A DNA stretch of 37,714 nucleotides, from NCBI RefSeq assembly GCF_001641265.1, contig NW_020167571.1, positions 1 to 37,714 on the forward strand, in the 5' to 3' direction. The stretch comes from Pseudogymnoascus destructans (lineage: Eukaryota; Ascomycota; Leotiomycetes; Thelebolales; Thelebolaceae). Shown one piece after another: positions 30,147 to 37,714 of the stretch (the first letter of the stretch is position 1; each line of letters begins with the position of its first letter). A model generated the notes under the pieces. It was not told the DNA's origin and did not search any database. It saw nothing but the letters and a program-made list of their open reading frames with translations. The position numbers and the translations under genes are program-made.

Positions 30147-31825
30147 ATGTTAATTCTTTCACTTATTTCATTATTAATGTCGAATGCCGTTTCATTGAGA
30201 CGAGACAAATCTATTCTATATAGCAGAATAACTATAATAATTTTATTATTATCTAGTTATCTTACTTTAGATAGTTTATATTTAACAAACTTAGATACGG
30301 GGATAGGTTTATACGGGGGTTTATTTAGTGCTACAAGCATAACTCATACATTTCAGTTATTTATCTTTTAGTTAGTGCTGCTATATTACAATTAACAAGT
30401 TTTTATCCTAGAAAAGTCTTTTTTAAAAACTCTTCTAAGTTATTATCTTATAATACAATTAACTTTAAATCTAAAATTTTAAATAAAATGGGAGAACAAT
30501 TTAAAATAATTGAATACCCTTTAATTATATTGTTTATTATAACAGGTGCTGTTTTTTTAGTTTCAACAAGTGATTTAGTGTCTATTTTTTTAAGTATAGA
30601 GTTACAAAGTTATGGTTATATTTATTAAGTACTATATATAGAAATTCTGAACAAGCAACTAGTGGAGGTCTTACTTATTTTTTATTAGGTGGATTAGCTT
30701 CTTGTTTTATATTATTAGGTTCGGCCCTTTTATATGCTAACTCTGGTACTACTAGTCTTGATGGTATATATGTTATTGCTAGTATAAGCGATTTAGGTTG
30801 TGATATAAGCAATAATACTCAATCTTGATATAAACCTGATTATATAAATATGTCTTTACTTATATTATGTGTAGGATTTTTATTTAAAATAAGTGCTGCA
30901 CCTTTTCATTTTTGATCACCTGATGTTTATGATGCTGTGCCTACTGTAGTTACTACATTTATTGCTATAATAGCAAAATATCTATATTTATATTCTTTTT
31001 AGAATTAGTGCACTATACTAGTAATTCCTTATTTATAAATAATTTTAGCTGAACTACTAGCTTATTAGTCAGTTCTTTACTATCATTAATAATAGGTTCA
31101 GTATTAGGTTTAACACAATTTAGAATAAAAAGATTGTTTGCCTATAGTACTATAAGTCATGTAGGATTTATATTATTAGCTTTAAGTATTAACAGCATAG
31201 AGTCAATTCAAGCTTTCATTTTTTATTTAATGCAATACTCTTTAAGTAATTTAAATGCATTCATGTTGTTATTAGCAATAGGATATTCATTGTATTGCTA
31301 TAGTAATGAGAATAAAAAATATAGTTTTTTATTAGATAAGAATAACTCACCTATACAATTAATTAGTCAAATGAAAGGTTTCTTTTATATAAATCCTATG
31401 TTAGCTTTAAGTTTAGCTATTACTTTATTTTCTTTTGCAGGTATACCTCCTCTTATAGGATTTTTTGCAAAACAGATGGTATTAAGCGCAGCTTTAGATA
31501 GTGGATATGTTTTCATAACACTTGTTGCAATATTAACTAGTGTAATAAGTGCAGTATATTATCTAAACATTGTAAAAGAGATTTTCTTCGATAAACCTGA
31601 ATATAAAGTAAATCCTTATATTTCAGATGTTGACATGTATGCGACTATAACCAAAAGAATGGAATAGTTCAAAAATTAAGCTTTAAATATGATAGCATAA
31701 TACTATCAAGCCATTTAACTATAACAATAAGTATTTTAACTTTAATAATCTTATTATTTATTTTTATGCCTCAAGAATCATTAAGTATGTCAAATATATT
31801 AGCTTTAATATTATTTAACTCATAA
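30147..31825 (+). CDS. nad2: NADH dehydrogenase subunit 2
   Basis: Antiporter-like proton-pumping membrane subunit of complex I (NuoN equivalent). It starts MLILSLISLLMSNAVSLRRD and contains FLSIELQSYGLYLLSTIYR, KISAAPFHFWSPDVYDAVPT (about residue 245), RLFAYSTISHVGFILLALS (about residue 328) and FAGIPPLIGFFAKQMVL. With copy 1 as guide the frame is complete at about 560 residues, a normal fungal length. Copy 2 itself lacks one T near 30368, one G near 30615, one A near 30975 and one A near 31653; copy 1 has the expected base at each. The stop TAA shares its last A with the nad3 ATG. Together with nad3 it forms the conserved nad2-nad3 unit. Confidence 0.95.
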
Positions 31826-32244
31826 TGTCTAGTATTACTTTTTTTTTTGTATTTATACCATTATTAGCTATCATTTTATTAGCTGTAAATTTAATATTCG
31901 CTCCTCATAATCCTTACGATGAAAAGGATAGTGCATTTGAATGTGGTTTTCATTCTTTTTTAGGACAAAATAGAACACAATTTAGTATTTCTTTTTTTAT
32001 ATTTGCCCTTTTGTTTTTATTATTTGATTTAGAAATACTTTTAGTTTATCCTTATGTAGTTAGTGCATATGCTAACGGTGTATATGGTTTAACTATAATG
32101 CTTGTATTCTTTTTAGCCTTAACGCTAGGTTTTGCGTTCGAATTAGGTAAAAATGCCTTAAAAATAGAAAGTAGACAAACTTACACTTTACATAGTAATT
32201 ACATTAAAATTAATAAAATAGTAGGTAAGCCTGCAAAAGTTTAA
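31825..32244 (+). CDS. nad3: NADH dehydrogenase subunit 3 (intact)
   Basis: Small membrane subunit of complex I. 139 residues with three membrane helices, starting MSSITFFFVFIPLLAIILL. It has the conserved loop DEKDSAFECGFHSF (about residue 35), whose cysteine is the known active/deactive switch residue, and LLFLLFDLEILLVYPY in helix 2. The start overlaps the nad2 stop, suggesting co-transcription and coupled translation. Stop TAA. This is the only complete copy in the window. Confidence 0.97.
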   Translation: MSSITFFFVFIPLLAIILLAVNLIFAPHNPYDEKDSAFECGFHSFLGQNRTQFSISFFIFALLFLLFDLEILLVYPYVVSAYANGVYGLTIMLVFFLALTLGFAFELGKNALKIESRQTYTLHSNYIKINKIVGKPAKV

Positions 32245-32325
32245 ATTTGTTTTTTTTGTATTAGATATATTCGGGTAGGGTATATTTCATCTTTTCTGTC
32301 TGCTTTATTTAATTTTGTCTAGTAT

Positions 32326-33801
32326 ATGTTATTATCTCTTTTATTAGTAATACCTTTAATAGGTATATTTATAATATCCACTTGCATGTCTTATGATACC
32401 TCTGCCTTAAATAATAAACGTATAAAAACAACAGGTTTAATAACATCCATTGTTAATTTATTATGTTCATTCTTAATATTCATACTTTTTGATTTTAGTG
32501 TTAATCAATTTCAATTTGTACAAGAGTATCATGAAGTTAGTTCATATGATTTTTATTTAGGTGTTGATGGGCTATCTATATATTTTGTGCTATTGACTAC
32601 TATTATAGTACCTATAGCACTACTTTCTAACTGGAAATCTATAAAAGAAAATATAAGATCTTATGTTATTATTATATTACTATTAGAAAGCTTATTATTA
32701 GCTGTATTTTTAGTATTAGATATATTATTATTTTATGTGTTTTTTGAAAGTATATTGCCCCTTTATTTTTATTAATTGGTTTATTTGGATCAAGTAATAA
32801 AGTAAGAGCAAGTTTTTATTTATTTTTATATACATTATTTGGGTCATTATTCTTATTATTATCGATACTTACGATGTCATCTATAATGGGAACAACAGAT
32901 TTTGATGCTTTATATAAAACTAATTTTAATTACTCTACACAATTATTCTTATTTTATGGTATATTTATAGCATTTGCTATTAAAACTCCTACTATTTTTT
33001 AAACACATGGTTATTAAAAGCTCACGTTGAATCACCTTTAGGTGGTAGTATCCTATTAGCAGGTATTGTGTTAAAATTAAGTTTATATGGTATATTTAGA
33101 CTTATATTACCTTTATTACCTAAAGCTTCTTTAGATTATACATATATAGTATATCTTATAGGGGTAATCACTATAATATATGCTAGTTTTAGTACGTTAA
33201 GAACAATAGATATTAAAGAACTAATTGCTTATAGTTCTGTTTCACATGCTGCAGTATATTTAATAGGTGTGTTTAGTAATACAATACAAGGTATAGAAGG
33301 AGGTATAGTTTTAGGTTTAGCTCATGGTTTTGTATCTAGTGGTTTATTTATATGTGTAGGTGGTGTATTATATGACAGATCTGGGACAAGATTGATACCA
33401 TTTTATAGAGGTATAGCTCAAATTATGCCTATATTTTCTATATTATTCTTTATATTATGTTTAGCTAATTGTGGTGTTCCTCTTACTTTAAATTTTGTTG
33501 GGGAATTTATGTCTTTATATGGTGTATTTGAAAAATTACCATTATTAGGTGTAATGGCTAGTTCTTCTGTTGTCTTTTCAGCTGCTTACACTATTTTTAT
33601 GTTTAATAGAATAGCTTTTGGAGGAGCCTTCTTTTAACTTTAAAAAACCAATATAGTTTAGTAGATTTAAATGTACGAGAATTTTTCATGCTATTTAGTC
33701 TAGTTCTTCTTACAGTAGTCTTAGGTATATATCCTGCTCCAATTTTAGACGGATTACATTATTCAGTGTCAACATTAATATATAGCTTTTTTCGCCCCTA
33801 A
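32326..33801 (+). CDS. nad4: NADH dehydrogenase subunit 4
   Basis: Antiporter-like proton-pumping subunit of complex I (NuoM equivalent). Motifs: YDFYLGVDGLSIYFVLLTT (about residue 75), FYVFFESILP (the conserved helix 5 glutamate), IFLNTWLLKAHVESPLGGS, ELIAYSSVSHAAVYLIG and LANCGVPLTLNFVGEF. Breaks in this copy: the CCCC run at 32758-32761, one base short of the expected PPLF codons and shared with copy 1; a T lost at 32995-33000; and a T lost near 33636 (copy 1 is correct at both latter sites). Fully corrected it is about 492 residues. It sits between nad3 and the unrecognised ORF, whose ATG starts one base after this stop. Confidence 0.95.
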
Positions 33802-33802
33802 T

Positions 33803-34986
33803 ATGTTATTTTATTTTTTTATATATTACTTTTAATATGGATTATTACAATAATTTACATTTGCAAATCTAGTTTTTTATTAATGATACAAAGAATTCAG
33901 ATGTTTTATTTTTGTAGAATCGCTATGCTACCAACTAAGACTATATACATAATAGTATGGTTAATTATAACATTAATTAACAACATATGGGGTAATTTTG
34001 ATATAGTAGATTACTTAGGAATTGAAACACGTGAATTAAAACAAACATTTTTAGACTGTGTCTTTTCAGTAAGATCAACAGACAACGAATCTGTGGGTAG
34101 TAATACTGATAGTAATAGTGATACTGATAGTAGTACTGAGAATAACAGAAGAGCAGCGGAAGAGGAAAAGGAAGAGAGAGAGGAAGAGAAACAAGTCTCG
34201 GAAGACGATAGTGACTATGTGTATTCTGAATCTGATTCTGAACCTGATACTAGTACTGAGAGTGAGAAAGAAAGTACGAGAAGGGAACTAGAGAAGGAAG
34301 TCTTAGCGTGAAACGCTCAGCTTGCGTCTATTGTTCGTGAGACTTATGAGGATGAAGAAGTAGATGTTTACGATAAAGCCCTTGCTAAAAGTAAGGCTGC
34401 TCTTTGTAAGGATTATTCTGAAATATTTGATCATATAGAGGCAACTGAGGATGATCCAAGTAAACGTAGTAAATACTTGAATTATGATGCTAGATTACTT
34501 AAGAAGGAATTGGATGATTTGCCTGATGTAGTGACGGATCTTCTTATAGATTTAGAAACTGGAAATGCACAGTCTGCAAAAGGTCCTATCGGTCCTCCTG
34601 GTACTCCTGCTACAGAAGATGTTCCAAGAAATATTACTCGTTCTCTGGATAGTATTACTGCTAAGCTAGAGAATATTGCTGCAACAAGGTCTGCTGCTCC
34701 TGTAGATGATATTGCTGCACCTGCAGAAGAGTCTCCTGCAGAAGAGTCTGCTGCTTCTGCAGAAGAGTCTGCTGCTCCTAGCGATGTTCTTTCAAGAGGG
34801 AATTGAAGACCATGGACTCCACCTATAAATGAAAGTCCTATAGGTGATACTGCTGCTCCTTCTGTAGATGATCTTGTAAGTAACAAGAGAAAATTTGATT
34901 CGGACTCGTCAGATTCTTCTCCAGACAAAGTAACAAAATAGTCAAGACTGGGTTCAGAATCTGAACCCAAGGGTGACGCTTCTTAA
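33803..34986 (+). CDS. Unrecognised acidic membrane-anchored protein, copy 2
   Basis: Second copy of 4979-6161. One T is missing just after the ATG (33813 region), so the first 25 or so codons are out of frame here but correct in copy 1. The AEES repeat region, broken in copy 1, is intact here (about 34718-34786). Combined, the two give about 380 residues to TAG 34939-34941. If both the G pair seen in copy 1 and the AAAA seen here are right, the frame instead runs through GSESEPKGDAS to TAA 34984-34986, about 394 residues, and the added tail has the same acidic character. Two TGA-Trp codons (34309, 34804). Predicted layout: two membrane helices, then a long soluble, low-complexity domain. No homologue recognised. 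Confidence 0.75.
34950..34968 (+). other. Perfect hairpin at the end of the unrecognised ORF
   Basis: GGGTTCAG (34950-34957), loop AAT, CTGAACCC (34961-34968): eight pairs, G+C-rich for this genome. It lies between the two possible stop codons, so it may be coding (GSESEP) or a 3' processing structure before cox2. Confidence 0.55.
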
Positions 34987-35125
34987 TTTTTATATTTACT
35001 TTTTTTTTTCTTTTTATTTAATTCTTAAATCTGTTTTCTCCCTTTTAGTATACCTATTACTTTTACTATTAATACTTATACAATATTATATTATGGATAC
35101 AAGCAAAAAAAGATAATAAGAACAA

Positions 35126-35880
35126 ATGATTTATTATATTAAAAATAGCTTTTTTAATTATTGTGACGCACCTAGTCCTTGAGGTTTATACTTCCAAGAT
35201 ACTGCTACTCCACAAATGGAAGGATTAGTAGAATTACATGATAATATTATGTTTTATTTAGTTATAGTATTATTCGCTGTAGGGTGAATAATGTTGTCTG
35301 TAATTAGAACTTATATTCATGAAAAATCCCCTATATCACAAAATACCTAAATCATGGTACATTAATAGAATTAATATGAACTATTACTCCTGCTTTAATA
35401 CTGATACTTATAGCTTTCCCTTCTTTTAAATTATTATATTTAATGGATGAAGTAAGTGATCCAGCTATGTCTGTATTAGCAGAAGGTCACCAATGATACT
35501 GAAGTTACCAGTACCCTGATTTTTTAACAGATGACGGGGACTTTATAGAATTCGATTCATATTTAGTACCAGAATCTGACTTAGCTGAAGGAGGTTTAAG
35601 AATGTTAGAAGTGGATAATAGAGTTATACTTCCAGAATTAACACATGTTAGATTTATTGTTACAGCTGCTGATGTTATACATTCTTTTGCTTGCCCGGCT
35701 TTAGGTATTAAATGTGATGCATATCCAGGTAGATTAAATCAAGTATCTGTACTTATAAATAGAGAAGGTACATTCTACGGACAATGTTCAGAAATATGTG
35801 GAATTTTACATAGCTCTATGCCTATAGTTATAGAATCAGTTAGCATAGAAAAATTCTTATCTTGATTAGAAGATCAATAA
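35126..35880 (+). CDS. cox2: Cytochrome c oxidase subunit 2
   Basis: Carries the dinuclear copper A centre that accepts electrons from cytochrome c. Two N-terminal membrane helices, then the intermembrane-space domain. Seen: EGHQWYWSYQYPD (aromatic electron-entry region, about residue 118), ADVIHSF (copper A histidine) and CSEICGILHSSM (two Cys, His and Met ligands). Start MIYYIKNSFFNYCDAPSPWG was chosen because an upstream ATG (35093) meets a stop at once. One base is missing near 35340 (SHKYL in copy 1), the only break. Corrected length 251 residues. Ends with TAA. Confidence 0.96.
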
Positions 35881-36018
35881 TTATTAATACATATAAATAT
35901 TAATTATCTTTTGCTAATCTTATATTAGTAATTGATAAAAGTTAATAAAGGTTAATTTATTATATTATATGGCTATCTTTTGATAAATACACATATTATT
36001 TATATAGTATGTGTATAA

Positions 36019-36090
36019 GCGGCTATATAGTTAATGGTAAACCCGACGTCTTCCAAACGTTTTATGTCGATTCGACTTCGGCTAGCCGCA
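36019..36090 (+). tRNA. trnG: tRNA-Gly (TCC), copy 2 of the cox2-cox1 locus
   Basis: Acceptor GCGGCTA/TAGCCGC, anticodon loop CTTCCAA on ACGT/ACGT, T arm GTCGA-TTCGACT-TCGGC-like with weak pairing. It is the complete version of 7198-7256. It reads tatatag in the D arm where the locus at 22833 reads tataag. Confidence 0.92.
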
Positions 36091-36291
36091 AAATAAACCA
36101 GAGATTACACTGGTTATAATCTGTTTTTAAATAATATACCTTCCTATTTCTTATGATAAAGTGTATCAAATCAAAGAATAGAGTCTTAGATTTCTAATCT
36201 GTCTATTTTACGATCGGTTACTTCCCATTTTACTTCTTATAATGAAAGTATAATTAATTACAATAATATTGTTACTAAAAACAACAATAGT

Positions 36292-36524
36292 ATATTAAAA
36301 TCTAGCATATCACTTTGAACAGAGAGATGATTTTTATCATCTAATGCTAAAGATATTGGAACATTATATTTAATATTCGCTTTATTTTCAGGATTATTAG
36401 GTACAGCTTTTTCAGTCTTAATTAGATTAGAATTAAGTGGACCTGGTGTTCAATATATAGCAGATAATCAATTATATAACAGTATAATAACAGCACACGC
36501 CATCCTTATGATTTTCTTCATGGT
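36292..36524 (+). CDS. cox1: cox1 exon 1, copy 2
   Basis: Encodes SISLWTERWFLSSNAKDIG through ITAHAILMIFFMV with no break, better than copy 1, which has lost a T in the FSG codons (near 7553). The start is unclear: the frame is open upstream to 36190 without ATG. An ATG at 36242 would be in frame if one more A were present in its AAA run (giving MKSIINYNN). The 5' boundary given is an ATA just before the conserved part. Confidence 0.9.
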
Positions 36525-37531
36525 CAAAAATAATGCAAATATGTTAAATGAAAAATTAAATCTATCCCCAATCTTGCTTTATCATAGATACAGCACGATC
36601 AAGATTGCTGAAGATTATGATATAAAAGTGGGTAACGATAATAACAATAAAGATAATAAAGATTTCAAATCTAAAAATAAATATGTTAAAATATTAGTAG
36701 AAGACCCTTATAATAACAGAGATATAATCCTTAAAGTAACTAAAAAAACAAAAGGTGTTTATGTATGGGAAACTCTAGATCTAAAAAATATTTATGTAGG
36801 TCATTCTATTAACTTGTACAACCGTATAAGTTCTTATTTTATGCCTTCAATACTTAAAACTAAAAAGCGGGGAGAGTTCTCAGATACTTAAACAAACACG
36901 GTTTTAGTAATATAAGATTGACTATATATATTTTGGACGTTGAATCTACTTTAGATCAAGTAGTAGCCTTAGAACAAGAATTTATTGATACTTTGAACCC
37001 TAATCTTAACGTAGATTTAGTTGCTGCTAGTCCTGGTTATCATGAACCAGTGTCTGAGGAGATACGTAATAAACTACGTAAAGAGAGAGGTACTCCTATC
37101 TACATATATGATGATCAAAAACCTAAATCTATTATATATATTTTGAGTCAAAACAACATATGTATAGTTCAATAAATATTCATCATAAAACTTTAAATGA
37201 TTGTTTAGACTTAGGTACTTTATATCTAGATCACTTCTTTTTATCAGGTGATTTACTTGAAATTGAATATATTAACCAACTAACTTTAGAGGAAATAAAA
37301 ACTTTAGTTGTAAATAAACGGATTTTATATAAAATTAAACATCCAGCAGCTAAAGCTATACTTGCAGAGTTTAAATACGATGCAAGTAAAAACTTAGAGT
37401 TTTATTCGTTAAATAGTTTGGCCAATCATCTTAAAGGCGATCGTCAAGTGATTAGAGATTACTTAAAAGGAATTAAGTCTGGTTATTATAGAGGTAAATG
37501 AAGATTTACTTATCAAAATTTGGACATTTAA
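36525..37531 (+). CDS. Intron-encoded GIY-YIG homing endonuclease
   Basis: The frame continues from cox1 exon 1 without a start of its own, usual for proteolytically matured intron proteins. The GIY-YIG fold is recognised by GVYVWETLDLKNIYVGHS (36757-36810, GVY and YVG versions of the two motifs) followed by the NLYNRISSY helix with the catalytic-type Arg. Downstream, PVSEEIRNKLRKERGTP (about 37050) resembles NUMOD3 and the stretch from about 37100 to 37200 resembles NUMOD1, both DNA-binding modules typical of these enzymes. Two breaks remain here: near 36865 (AAAAAGCGGGG, extra or missing base) and near 37143 (one T missing). Stop TAA after a TGA-Trp (37499). It presumably cuts intronless cox1 and so spreads the intron. 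Confidence 0.88.
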
Positions 37532-37714
37532 CATAAAAATTTATAGTATTCTATAAAAAAAAAGGCATGGCCGGGTAAGGCAGAAATGCTTACTTTCTTT
37601 TCGCTATATGCTGGAATACCTTTAGAGCTCTTAGAACTAGTAATACAGACTTTCTTTTTTGAAAAGCGGTATAAATACAGTTACATTTTAAGAGATTAGG
37701 CAATCAGCAGGAAA
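36525..37714 (+). mobile_element. Group I intron in cox1, copy 2, cut by the window end
   Basis: Same intron as 7690-9005. The window ends just after the Q-like aatcagcagg element, so the P7 region, S element and 3' exon are only seen in copy 1. Confidence 0.9.

Larger units (their letters stand above)
28813..37714. repeat. Terminal redundancy, copy 2 (same DNA as 1-8862)
   Basis: See the entry for 1-8862. The offset between copies starts at 28812, becomes 28813 after an A-run difference near 1236/30049, and reaches 28852 at the end, so copy 1 has lost about 40 bases net. Copy 2 gives longer intact frames (nad3 is complete; nad2, nad4, cox2 and the intron ORF have few breaks), so it is the better reference. 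Confidence 0.96.

Noticed and set aside
34482..34970. Long open frame on the - strand opposite the acidic ORF (also 5838-6113)
   Set aside because: It is the mirror of the acidic, repeat-rich + strand frame. Its Ser/Ala-rich reading follows from that composition, and no - strand gene is supported elsewhere.
1..37714. CRISPR arrays, insertion sequences or bacterial operators
   Set aside because: No spaced repeat series, transposase or terminal inverted repeats were found, and the DNA is mitochondrial.

Overview
The window is a fungal mitochondrial chromosome, most likely from a filamentous ascomycete (Pezizomycotina). The reasons are: TGA is read as tryptophan throughout (genetic code 4); base composition is strongly A+T-rich; every gene lies on the + strand; nad2/nad3 and nad4L/nad5 overlap at TAATG junctions; and rps3 sits inside a group I intron in the 3' part of rnl. 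The Pezizomycotina placement is inferred from these traits, mainly the rps3 intron. No species is recognised.

The chromosome is circular and the window runs past one full turn. Bases 1-8862 recur at 28813-37714, so the unit is about 28.8 kb as assembled. The two copies differ by many one-base indels, mostly in short homopolymers, and copy 1 is about 40 bases shorter. Where they disagree, one or the other usually gives the intact reading frame, so most frameshifts look like sequencing error. Error density is high in roughly the first 12.4 kb, lower in copy 2, and low from about 12.5 to 28.8 kb.

Order around the circle: tRNA cluster (T, E, M, L-UAA, A, F, L-UAG, Q, H, M) - nad2 - nad3 - nad4 - an unrecognised acidic membrane ORF - cox2 - trnG - cox1 (one group I intron with a GIY-YIG endonuclease ORF) - a second unrecognised, frameshift-ridden membrane ORF - atp8 - nad4L - nad5 - degenerate trnC-like element - cob - trnC - degenerate atp9 - nad1 - trnR - atp6 - first 30 bases or so of rns, then one N - tRNA-like gene - small unrecognised ORF - trnV twice - cox3 - tRNA cluster (K, second G, D, S-GCU, W, I, S-UGA, P) - rnl with rps3 in its intron.

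The encoded proteins are the hydrophobic cores of complexes I (nad1, 2, 3, 4, 4L, 5), III (cob), IV (cox1-3) and ATP synthase (atp6, atp8), plus ribosomal protein S3. Nearly all of rns, all of nad6, and tRNAs for Asn, Tyr and the CGN Arg codons are not visible. The single N at 20481, placed where rns should continue, probably stands for a collapsed gap holding most or all of these. The mitochondrial atp9 is a decayed remnant, which suggests that a nuclear gene supplies ATP synthase subunit c. The two unrecognised membrane ORFs are the best candidates for undescribed biology.
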